64,000 nucleotides of DNA from Panacagrimonas sp041603235 (GTDB lineage Bacteria > Pseudomonadota > Gammaproteobacteria > Nevskiales > Nevskiaceae), in the NCBI GenBank assembly GCA_041603235.1, contig JBFIES010000002.1:496001-560000 (forward strand). Direction: 5' to 3'. Position 1 is the stretch's first letter. Each line of letters starts with the position of its first letter. The translations under genes and the position numbers were made by a program. A model generated the notes under the pieces. That model saw nothing but the letters and a program-made list of their open reading frames with translations, made no database searches and was not told the origin of the DNA. Shown here piece by piece: positions 44,359-52,518 of the stretch.

Positions 44359-45330
44359 ATGAATTTCAAGAAGCTCAGCATCGCCGCTATCGCGGCTGCC
44401 GGACTCTCCTCCATGTGTGCGCAGGCTGCCGTCGATCCCGCACTGCCTGAGTACAAACCGGCCTCAGGCGTATCCGGCAATTTCAGCAGTGTCGGTTCCG
44501 ACACCCTCAACAACCTCATGACCTTGTGGGCTGAGCAGTTCAAGAAGTTCTACCCCAACGTCAATATTCAGATCCAGGGCGCGGGTTCGTCCACGGCTCC
44601 GCCGGCGCTGACGGAAGGCACGGCCAACTTTGGCCCGATGTCGCGCCAGATGAAGGATCAGGAAATCCAGGCTTTCGAACAGAAGCATGGCTACAAGCCA
44701 ACCGGCGTGGGTGTGTCGATCGACGCGCTGGCTGTTTTCGTGAACAAGGACAACCCCATCAAGGGCCTGTCGATTCCGCAGGTTGATGCCATTTTCTCGG
44801 CAACCCGGACCTGTGGCGGTGCAAAGGATGCAACGCGCTGGGGTGACATCGGCATGAGCGGTGATTGGGCGAACAAGCCGATTCAGCTCTACGGTCGCAA
44901 TTCGGTTTCAGGAACCTACGGCTACTTCAAGGACGTTGCTCTTTGCAAAGGTGATTTCAAGGCCAATGTGAACGAACAGCCGGGCTCTGCTTCCGTGGTG
45001 CAGTCCGTGTCGACCGGACTCAACGCCGTTGGTTACTCCGGTATTGGTTACACCACGTCGGGCGTTCGCGCTCTGCCGCTGGCCAAGTCAGAAGGTGGCG
45101 AACTGGTGGAAGCCACTCCGGAGAACGCGACCAATGGCAAGTATCCGCTGTCACGTGTGCTCTATGTCTACGTGAACAAGGCGCCGAACAAGGATCTGTC
45201 CCCGATGGAGCGCGAGTTTTTCAAGATGGTGCTTTCCAAGCAGGGCCAGGAAGTTGTGGAGAAAGACGGATACGTCCCGCTTCCCGCTGCCGTCGCGTCG
45301 AAGTTCCTGACGCAGCTGGGCATCAAGTAA
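44359..45330 (+). CDS. pstS: Phosphate-binding protein PstS
   Basis: Periplasmic high-affinity phosphate receptor of the Pst transporter. The 323 residues have a signal peptide (MNFKKLSIAAIAAAGLSSMCAQA) and the ligand contacts SVGSDTL, GAGSSTAPPAL, GPMSRQM and NSVSGTY. The C-terminus ends QLGIK. It resembles the Pseudomonas type rather than the shorter enteric PstS. It is the first gene of the pst operon, behind a Pho box, and is separated from the next gene by a hairpin. Confidence 0.96.
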   Translation: MNFKKLSIAAIAAAGLSSMCAQAAVDPALPEYKPASGVSGNFSSVGSDTLNNLMTLWAEQFKKFYPNVNIQIQGAGSSTAPPALTEGTANFGPMSRQMKDQEIQAFEQKHGYKPTGVGVSIDALAVFVNKDNPIKGLSIPQVDAIFSATRTCGGAKDATRWGDIGMSGDWANKPIQLYGRNSVSGTYGYFKDVALCKGDFKANVNEQPGSASVVQSVSTGLNAVGYSGIGYTTSGVRALPLAKSEGGELVEATPENATNGKYPLSRVLYVYVNKAPNKDLSPMEREFFKMVLSKQGQEVVEKDGYVPLPAAVASKFLTQLGIK

Positions 45331-45346
45331 GCGTTTTCTGAAATGA

Positions 45347-45380
45347 CCCCGCTTTCGCCATATCCACGGTGAAGGCGGGG
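45347..45380 (+). terminator. Hairpin after pstS
   Basis: A 13-bp stem with two G-T wobbles (45347-45359 with 45368-45380) and an 8-nt loop follow the pstS stop by 16 bp. There is no T-run, so partial termination or 3'-end protection of pstS RNA would fit the usual excess of binding protein over transporter. Confidence 0.65.
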
Positions 45381-45429
45381 CAAATATAAATCACGGATTT
45401 TCCGAGTAGATTGAACTGGGAGCTACATA

Positions 45430-46641
45430 GTGAAAAAGATGACAAAAACCGGCATTGCTTCCGCAATGCTTCTGGCTGGGATGGGAACCGCTGCAGCTGA
45501 CATTGCTGAGAGCAAGGGCGGCATCACGGTCCGTACAGAAGATGGTCGATTTGAATCGAGTGTCGAAGGCCGCATCATGCTGGACTTCGCCGCGTTCGAT
45601 AACAGTGACATCGCAGGCGCTGGCGAGAATGTTGGAGGCACTGAGTTCCGCCGCGTACGATTCGGTGTTTCCGGAAAACTGTTCGGATGGGAGTACAAGC
45701 TCGAGCCGGACTTCGCTGACGATGGCGTCTCCTTCAAGGACCTGTACATCGCAACCAAAGTGGGTCCGGGCAAGCTCTATCTGGGACAGTTCAAGCAGTT
45801 CTTCAGCATCGAAGAACTCACTTCTTCGCGCTACATCACTTTCCAGGAGCGCTCGTTCCTGACCCAGAGCCTGTCCACCAGCCACCAGGTGGGTATCGGC
45901 TTCCAGGGCAATGCAAACGCCGTGACCTACGGTGTCAGCGTCTACAACATCGACACGAATGACGCTGAGTACAACGAGAGCATCGGCTTTGGCGGCCGCC
46001 TGACTTTTGCTCCGATCAACGAAGATGGCCGGACCCTGCATTTGGGTGCCGCGGCGGCGCGTGAGAGCGTTGGCGTTTCGAATACGCCGGATACTGCCGA
46101 TAACGAACGCGTCCGTTCTCGGGTCCGTGTTGCCGGCCACATGTCCGATGCCTCGCGTCCGACCTTGATTGACCTCAACAACGGCGAGCGTGTTGAAACC
46201 ATCAAGTACGGCCTCGAAGCAGCCGCTGTGTTTGGTCCGTTCTCTCTCCAGGCCGAGTACGGCATGGGCGACTTTGAAGACAACACCGAAGAAGCTGAAC
46301 TGTCGAGCTACAACGTTTTTGCCAGCTACTTCGTGACAGGCGAATCCCGCCCGTACGACGCCAAGAAGGGTCGTTTTGGTCAGATCAAGCCCAAGAGCAA
46401 ATCCGGTGCACTGGAAATTGCGATCCGGTTTGACTCCGCCACTGGCGAGGAGAATCCCTTGAACGCCGGTCTTACCCGCGACATCGACGCCACCGCGTTG
46501 ACGGTTGGGGTGAACTGGTACCCGAATCCTAACGTTCGGTTCATGCTGAACTACATCGACGCCGAGATTGAAAACAATCTGGCATCAATGAAGACGGATG
46601 ATCCATCTGCCATCACGGGTCGGGTTCAGATTCATTTCTAA
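45430..46641 (+). CDS. Phosphate-selective porin of OprO/OprP family
   Basis: Outer-membrane porin of 403 residues: signal peptide (MTKTGIASAMLLAGMGTAAA), then a 16-strand-like barrel with the family stretch VRFGVSGKLFGWEYKLEPDF and LGQFKQFFSIEELTSSRYITF, and C-terminal Phe in RVQIHF. The family (PF07396) includes anion- and phosphate-selective OprP and pyrophosphate OprO. Start GTG 45430 has GGAG upstream; ATG 45439 is an alternative. It lies between pstS and pstC in the same direction, so phosphate intake across the outer membrane is the likely job. Confidence 0.93.
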   Translation: MKKMTKTGIASAMLLAGMGTAAADIAESKGGITVRTEDGRFESSVEGRIMLDFAAFDNSDIAGAGENVGGTEFRRVRFGVSGKLFGWEYKLEPDFADDGVSFKDLYIATKVGPGKLYLGQFKQFFSIEELTSSRYITFQERSFLTQSLSTSHQVGIGFQGNANAVTYGVSVYNIDTNDAEYNESIGFGGRLTFAPINEDGRTLHLGAAAARESVGVSNTPDTADNERVRSRVRVAGHMSDASRPTLIDLNNGERVETIKYGLEAAAVFGPFSLQAEYGMGDFEDNTEEAELSSYNVFASYFVTGESRPYDAKKGRFGQIKPKSKSGALEIAIRFDSATGEENPLNAGLTRDIDATALTVGVNWYPNPNVRFMLNYIDAEIENNLASMKTDDPSAITGRVQIHF

Positions 46642-46651
46642 GCAGGACTTC

Positions 46652-46698
46652 ATGACTCTGCCGGCCCCGGATCGTTTCTCCAGGGCCGGCAGAGTCAT
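46652..46698 (+). terminator. Strong hairpin between porin and pstC
   Basis: A perfect 16-bp stem (46652-46667 with 46683-46698) and a 15-nt loop begin 10 bp after the porin stop. It lacks a T-run. It could separate high porin expression from lower pstCAB expression, as an attenuator or RNA-stability element. Confidence 0.75.
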
Positions 46699-46792
46699 CA
46701 TTAACCCCTTACAAGTTGATTGCACTTGCCGGACACGGCTTGGCTCAGATTAAGCAACATCACGGCGATCAGCGGGAGATGGATTCCAATTC

Positions 46793-49054
46793 ATGAATGA
46801 AGCAGCCTCCAGTACCGGGCAGAGCCCTGGTCGATCCATTGTCTCCAGCCGCGGTTCGATCGAGCCGCGCCACATCAAGGATCGCGCTGCCAAGCTGGTC
46901 GTCTGGACTGGCGGCCTCGGGGTCATTGGCGCGCTCTTGCTGATATTTGTTTACCTTGCGTCGGAAGTTGCGCCCTTGTTCGGCGCTGCCGACGTCAAGG
47001 CGCGCGAAACTTTCGCGCTCCCTGGAGATCAGGGCCAAACCTTGTTCTTGGCCTCGGAGGAGCAGGGTGAAGTGGGTCTGCGGGTGTCCAGCACCGGGCA
47101 AGCCATCTTCTTCGATCTTTTCACCGGAAAGCCTCGGCAGGAGATTCAGCTGCCGACCGAAGGGCGCCAGATCAAATCAGTATTCTCGGTGGACAGCGAC
47201 CAGGGTCTGCTTGCGGCATCGCTTGACGATGGAACCGTCCTGATCTTCAGGCACCAGTACCGACAGACCTATCCCAACGATCAACGCGTCATCACGGCGG
47301 AACTTTCCTATCCCCGTGGTGAGAAAAGCCTGAATTTCACTTCCGTCCCGGTTCAGGGTTTTGCGGCTCGCGACAATGGCGAGACCCTGATGATGGTCGG
47401 TTCGGATGCGCAGGGTGCGATTCAGATCAAGCGTTATGTGCAGGAAACTTCGCTGTTCGGCGACAGCACTTTGACTGAATCGGATCTGCAGCTTCTGGCA
47501 CCAAAGGTGTCGCCGGATATCCTTCTGCTGAATCCGCTGTTGCAGTGGCTGTATGTCATTGACAAGGACGCGGGAAAGCTCGCCCTGTATCGGCTCAAGG
47601 GCGAGGCCCCTCCGGAGCTGATCGACGTGCAGGAAGCTGGTGCAGTGGTGCACGATGCCAGCTACCTGGCAGGTGGCATATCCGTGATTGCGGCCCAAGA
47701 GAACGGCCGCGTTTCCCAATGGTTCCCCGCTCGAACGGAAGAGGGTGAGTGGTATCTGGCGCACGTCCGCGACTTCCGTCTGCCTGGAGATGCGGCCGCC
47801 ACTGCTATCGGCCCCGAACTGCGCCGAAGAGGCTTTGCGGTCGGCGACGCGTCTGGCTCGGTGACGATGTTCTACGCAACCTCTGGCTCGCGCACGCACA
47901 AAGAGAAGATTTTTGATACCGCAGTTGAACGGCTGACCTTCAACTCACGTGCCCAGGTGCGAATGGCCTTGTCCGCTGATGGCAAGCTTCGGGTGAGTGA
48001 TGTGCACAACGAACACCCTGAAGTGTCGATGAGCGCCCTGTGGAGCAAAGTCTGGTACGAGAGTTATGACAAGCCGGATTTCATCTGGCAGTCGTCATCC
48101 GCATCGGCAGATTTTGAACCCAAGTTCAGCCTGATGCCGCTTTCCTTCGGCACGCTCAAGGCGGCTTTTTACGCCATGATCTTTGCGGTGCCTCTGGCGA
48201 TTCTGGGGGCGATTTTCACCGCTAATTTCATGTCTCCGACCATGCGTCAGGCAGTCAAGCCAACGGTGGAGCTGATGGAGGCACTGCCCACGGTGATCCT
48301 GGGCTTTCTCGCAGGGCTCTGGCTGGCCCCGTTCGTGGAGACCAATCTTCTCGGCGTATTCCTGACGCTCGGGTTGCTGCCTCTATCGCTGCCACTGTTT
48401 GGCTTCCTGTGGTTGCGCATGCCGCGCGGCATTCGGCTGGCAGTTCCGCCGGGCTGGGAAGCGGCGATGATCATTCCTGTCATCGCCTTTGTGGTCTGGT
48501 TCTGTTTCTTTGTGGCCAAGCCGATGGAAGCGGTGTTTTTCAGCGGCAACATGCAAGCTTGGATGGATCAGACCCTGGGCATTAGTTATGACCAACGCAA
48601 CGCTCTGGTCGTAGGTATTGCGATGGGCATCGCGGTCATTCCCACCATCTACTCGATCACCGAAGACGCAATCTTCAGTGTTCCCAAGCATTTGAGCCTG
48701 GGCTCGCTGGCGCTGGGCGCTACGGCGTGGCAGACCTTGATTGGCGTTGTGCTGCCCACTGCCAGTCCCGGCATTTTCTCGGCGGTGATGATTGGCATGG
48801 GGCGCGCAGTAGGTGAAACCATGATCGTGCTCATGGCCACCGGCAATACTGCGGTCATGGACCCCAGCATGTTTGAAGGTCTGCGTACCTTGTCGGCCAA
48901 TATTGCCGTTGAGGTGCCCGAATCAGAAGTTGGTAGTACCCACTTCAGGCTGCTGTTTCTGGCTGGCCTGGTTCTGTTCATGTTCACGTTTGCGTTCAAT
49001 ACGCTGGCCGAAGTTGTACGCCAGCGCCTGCGACGCAAGTACGCAAGCCTGTGA
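46793..49054 (+). CDS. pstC: Phosphate transporter permease PstC with large periplasmic domain
   Basis: Inner-membrane permease of 753 residues. One helix (about 36-57) is followed by a 390-residue periplasmic insert (about 60-450) of short repeated beta segments (GLLAASLDDGTVLIF, ETLMMVGSDAQGAIQI, GISVIAAQENGRVSQWF) that looks like a beta-propeller. The typical permease part then runs from KAAFYAMIFAVPLAILGAIF, with the EAA loop SLGSLALGATAWQTLIGVVLPTA. Such extended PstC proteins occur in Pseudomonas. Its stop overlaps the pstA GTG start. Confidence 0.94.
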   Translation: MNEAASSTGQSPGRSIVSSRGSIEPRHIKDRAAKLVVWTGGLGVIGALLLIFVYLASEVAPLFGAADVKARETFALPGDQGQTLFLASEEQGEVGLRVSSTGQAIFFDLFTGKPRQEIQLPTEGRQIKSVFSVDSDQGLLAASLDDGTVLIFRHQYRQTYPNDQRVITAELSYPRGEKSLNFTSVPVQGFAARDNGETLMMVGSDAQGAIQIKRYVQETSLFGDSTLTESDLQLLAPKVSPDILLLNPLLQWLYVIDKDAGKLALYRLKGEAPPELIDVQEAGAVVHDASYLAGGISVIAAQENGRVSQWFPARTEEGEWYLAHVRDFRLPGDAAATAIGPELRRRGFAVGDASGSVTMFYATSGSRTHKEKIFDTAVERLTFNSRAQVRMALSADGKLRVSDVHNEHPEVSMSALWSKVWYESYDKPDFIWQSSSASADFEPKFSLMPLSFGTLKAAFYAMIFAVPLAILGAIFTANFMSPTMRQAVKPTVELMEALPTVILGFLAGLWLAPFVETNLLGVFLTLGLLPLSLPLFGFLWLRMPRGIRLAVPPGWEAAMIIPVIAFVVWFCFFVAKPMEAVFFSGNMQAWMDQTLGISYDQRNALVVGIAMGIAVIPTIYSITEDAIFSVPKHLSLGSLALGATAWQTLIGVVLPTASPGIFSAVMIGMGRAVGETMIVLMATGNTAVMDPSMFEGLRTLSANIAVEVPESEVGSTHFRLLFLAGLVLFMFTFAFNTLAEVVRQRLRRKYASL

Positions 49055-50775
49055 GTACCCGGGATATGTCTTCTTCTGAAATCGCAGCAGACCTGACCAC
49101 CCAGGACACTCGCAGTGTCCGGGCCTATGTTAAATCCGGTCAGCCTTATGTCTGGATGACCGCGGGCGCGATCGCCACGAGCATCATCGTGACCGTAGCC
49201 CTGTTGATGCTGACCATGGTGCGTGGCGTCGCACATTTCTGGCCTGCGGATCTGGTGCAGGGCAGCTACGAGGCTCCCGGGGTTGCTGCTCAGCCTTTGC
49301 TGGCCGAGATTCGCTCAAGTGAAGAAGTCACCAGCGCGCGCCTGAAAAGTGCAGGTTTGTCGGTCGACGAATCACAGGATTTCTACGATCGCCTGCTGCT
49401 CAAGATCGGAAATCGTGATATCGGCGGCGTGGACTTCCGTTACGTGCTCTCGGACTGGCTGGTGAACCGGTCTACGCCTGAAGATGCCACGGTCTGGGAG
49501 CGGCTGGAATGGGGCAATCTTCACGGGTTCCTTGAATCTGTGCAGGCCGATGGGCAGGTTGTGACAGGCGATAAGGCCTGGGCCGCTTACCAGGCAGCGC
49601 AGGATCGCGCCAACGATTTGCGCAAGCAGATTGACCGAATCGAGAAGAAGGAAATCGGCAGCATCAATTACCAGATCGAGCAGCTTCGTCTGGATGAGCG
49701 CCGGCTGGAACTGGACGGAAAGAACCGCTCCGAGCATTCCGAGGCATTTGCTGCGCTTGATGCCAAGCGGCTGAAGTTGGACGCAGAGTATGAAGAGCTG
49801 AGCGAAGAACGCGCCGGACTCTACAAGCAGCTGGCAAGAGACAGCCTGACGGCGCGGACGGTCAGCGGTCAGGAGGTGCATCTTGAGTTTGCCGAGTTGG
49901 TCACCGGCTACCGACCCAACGCGATGAACATCTTCCAGAAGCTGCTGCACTGGTGCGGAAAGCTCTGGGAATTCATTTCCGAAGACCCTCGGGAAGCCAA
50001 CACGGAAGGCGGGATATTTCCGGCCATCTTCGGCACCGTGATGATGGTGCTCCTGATGTCGGTGTTCGTGACGCCATTCGGCATTCTGGCCGCACTTTAT
50101 CTACGGGAGTACGCCAAGCAGGGGACGGTCACCCGTGCGATCCGGATTGCCGTCAACAATCTGGCCGGCGTACCTTCCATTGTCTACGGCATGTTCGGGC
50201 TGGGTTTCTTCGTCTATTTCTTGGGTGGGAATCTGGATCGTCTGTTCTACCCCGAGGCCGCGCCGGCGCCGGTGTTCGGAACGCCCGGCATCCTGTGGTC
50301 GTCACTGACCCTGGCCTTGCTGACCTTGCCGGTGGTGATTGTTGCCACGGAAGAAGGTCTGGCCCGTATTCCCCGGTCTGTTCGCGAAGCCAGTCTTGCG
50401 CTGGGCGCAACCAAGGCGGAAACCTTGTGGAAAGTGGTGCTGCCGATGGCGTCCCCAGCCATGATGACCGGCCTGATTCTGGCCATTGCCCGTGCGGCGG
50501 GCGAAGTGGCACCGCTGATGCTCGTGGGCGTGGTCAAGCTGGCCCCCTCGCTGGCGCTGGATGGAAACTCTCCCTTCTTGCATCTGGATCGCAAGTTCAT
50601 GCATCTGGGCTTTCACATTTATGACGTGGGCTTCCAGTCGCCCAATGTTGAAGCGGCGCGTCCGCTGGTGTACGCCACTTCATTCCTCCTGGTTCTGGTC
50701 ATTATCCTGCTCAACATCAGCGCCATCACCATTCGCAACAGGCTGCGTGAACGCTATCGTGCGCTCGAAGGCTGA
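49051..50775 (+). CDS. pstA: Phosphate transporter permease PstA with extra coiled-coil domain
   Basis: Second inner-membrane permease subunit, 574 residues. The first helix (about 36-60) is followed by about 255 extra residues, with a strongly charged coiled-coil part (about 178-265, KQIDRIEKKEIGS, RRLELDGKNRSEHSE). The normal PstA fold begins near residue 320, with the EAA loop SLALGATKAETLWKVVLPMA. Start GTG 49051 overlaps the pstC stop (GTGA); ATG 49066 is a second choice. The two extensions could contact each other or PstS in the periplasm. Confidence 0.94.
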   Translation: MSTRDMSSSEIAADLTTQDTRSVRAYVKSGQPYVWMTAGAIATSIIVTVALLMLTMVRGVAHFWPADLVQGSYEAPGVAAQPLLAEIRSSEEVTSARLKSAGLSVDESQDFYDRLLLKIGNRDIGGVDFRYVLSDWLVNRSTPEDATVWERLEWGNLHGFLESVQADGQVVTGDKAWAAYQAAQDRANDLRKQIDRIEKKEIGSINYQIEQLRLDERRLELDGKNRSEHSEAFAALDAKRLKLDAEYEELSEERAGLYKQLARDSLTARTVSGQEVHLEFAELVTGYRPNAMNIFQKLLHWCGKLWEFISEDPREANTEGGIFPAIFGTVMMVLLMSVFVTPFGILAALYLREYAKQGTVTRAIRIAVNNLAGVPSIVYGMFGLGFFVYFLGGNLDRLFYPEAAPAPVFGTPGILWSSLTLALLTLPVVIVATEEGLARIPRSVREASLALGATKAETLWKVVLPMASPAMMTGLILAIARAAGEVAPLMLVGVVKLAPSLALDGNSPFLHLDRKFMHLGFHIYDVGFQSPNVEAARPLVYATSFLLVLVIILLNISAITIRNRLRERYRALEG

Positions 50776-50823
50776 TGCGCAATTACCTACAGCAATAGTT
50801 AGACGAATCAGAGCCGTTCAGAT

Positions 50824-51684
50824 ATGGAACCAAGCAATATGACGAGCCATCAAGGCAAGACGCCCATCTCGCAGGGCATCGATATCGAATCCATGAACCG
50901 GGATCGCGCCGAAACAGATCTGGCCAACGAAACCATTTCGCTCGAAGTGGATAACCTCAACCTGTTCTATGGCGAGAAGCAGGCGCTCAAGGGGATCAAT
51001 CTCAAGATTCCACACAACAAGGTCACCGCTTTCATCGGGCCTTCGGGTTGTGGAAAGTCAACGCTGCTGCGTTGCTTCAATCGCATGAATGATCTGGTTG
51101 ATGGCTGCAATATCACTGGACAGATTCGTCTTGGCGACAAGAACATTTTTGATCGTGACGTAGACGTGGCACTCCTGCGTCGACGCATCGGCATGGTGTT
51201 CCAGAAGCCCAACCCTTTCCCGAAATCCATCTACGAGAACGTGGCCTACGGTCTGCGGCTGGCCGGAATCAACAAGAAGCGCGTACTCGATGAGACCGTC
51301 GAATGGGCGCTCAAGGGCGGCGCGCTGTGGGATGAGGTCAAGGATCGGCTGGATGACTCAGCTCTGGGCCTCTCCGGCGGTCAGCAACAACGCCTGGTCA
51401 TTGCACGGGCCATCGCTGTACAGCCTGACGTGATCCTGCTGGACGAGCCTTGTTCGGCGCTCGACCCCATTTCCACGCTCAAAGTCGAGGAACTGATCAA
51501 CGAACTAAAGCGGGATTACACCATCGTCATCGTCACCCACAACATGCAGCAGGCCGCGCGGGTCAGCGATTACACCGCCTTCATGTACGTCGGTGATCTG
51601 GTCGAGTACGGCAGCACGGACAAGGTTTTCACCACGCCCTCGAAGAAGCAGACCGAGGATTACATTACCGGACGCTACGGATAA
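50824..51684 (+). CDS. pstB: Phosphate transporter ATP-binding protein PstB
   Basis: ABC ATPase of the Pst transporter, 286 residues. Walker A GPSGCGKST, the Q-loop MVFQKPNPFP, signature LSGGQQQR, Walker B VILLDEPCSALDP and the H-loop VTHNMQQA are all intact. It has a 40-residue N-terminal extension before the conserved LEVDNLNLFYGE; M6 or M24 might also start. phoU follows after 4 bp. Confidence 0.97.
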   Translation: MEPSNMTSHQGKTPISQGIDIESMNRDRAETDLANETISLEVDNLNLFYGEKQALKGINLKIPHNKVTAFIGPSGCGKSTLLRCFNRMNDLVDGCNITGQIRLGDKNIFDRDVDVALLRRRIGMVFQKPNPFPKSIYENVAYGLRLAGINKKRVLDETVEWALKGGALWDEVKDRLDDSALGLSGGQQQRLVIARAIAVQPDVILLDEPCSALDPISTLKVEELINELKRDYTIVIVTHNMQQAARVSDYTAFMYVGDLVEYGSTDKVFTTPSKKQTEDYITGRYG

Positions 51685-51688
51685 GCCG

Positions 51689-52408
51689 ATGAGCATTCCA
51701 GGATACAAATCTCATATTTCCAGCCAATTCAACGCCGAACTTGAGGACGTGCGTCAGCGGGTCCTGGCCATGGGGGGCTTGGTGGAGCAGCAGCTGGTTG
51801 ACGGCATGCGCGCACTGATCGACCTCGACAAGGACCTGGCCTCCAAGGTCATCAGCAATGACGACAAGGTGGATTATCTGGAAGTCACCATTGATGAAGA
51901 GTGCTCCAAGATTCTGGCCCGGCGCCAGCCAACCGCATCAGACCTACGCTTGGTCTATGCAGTCATCAAGACCATTACCGATCTTGAGCGCATCGGTGAT
52001 GAGGGGCACAAGATTGCAAAAATGGCTCGTCATCTGGCAAAAGAGGAAAAGCTGGGCCAGCATCTGGTCGAGACGCACAATCTCTCCCGCCTGGTGTCAC
52101 AGATGGTGCGAGACGTTCTGGATGCGTTTGCCCGCATGGATGCCGAAGCGGCGCTGGCCGTTGTGCGAAGTGACCAGATCATTGATCGCGAGTACGAAGC
52201 GCTGATGCGCCAGTGCATCACCTACATGATGGAAGAGCCACGTACGATCCGGCGAGTCATTGACCTGATGTGGTGTGTGCGCTCACTTGAACGCATCGGC
52301 GACCACGCCAAGAATATCGGCGAATACATCATCTACTTTGTCAAAGGGAAGGATGTTCGACACACCCCCATCGACGAAGTGGAGCGAGAGGTTATGCGCG
52401 ACTCCTGA
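51689..52408 (+). CDS. phoU: Phosphate signalling protein PhoU
   Basis: Links Pst activity to the PhoR kinase, keeping Pho genes off when phosphate is ample. The 239-residue all-helical protein has two PhoU repeats, each with a metal-binding E/D-x-x-x-D stretch (ITDLERIGDEGHKIAK and VRSLERIGDHAKNIGEYI). ATG 51689 gives the usual start SIPGYKSHISSQFN. It closes the pst operon. phoB and phoR are not in the window. Confidence 0.96.
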   Translation: MSIPGYKSHISSQFNAELEDVRQRVLAMGGLVEQQLVDGMRALIDLDKDLASKVISNDDKVDYLEVTIDEECSKILARRQPTASDLRLVYAVIKTITDLERIGDEGHKIAKMARHLAKEEKLGQHLVETHNLSRLVSQMVRDVLDAFARMDAEAALAVVRSDQIIDREYEALMRQCITYMMEEPRTIRRVIDLMWCVRSLERIGDHAKNIGEYIIYFVKGKDVRHTPIDEVEREVMRDS

Positions 52409-52518
52409 ACATCGCGGCCGGATCGGTGGGGTGCCATCAGGAGCACAGCAATTGCACAGCATTGACGTGGCAATTTCAGCGCGCGGCCAGCCATCAGCCG
52501 GTATCATGCGCGGCTTAA

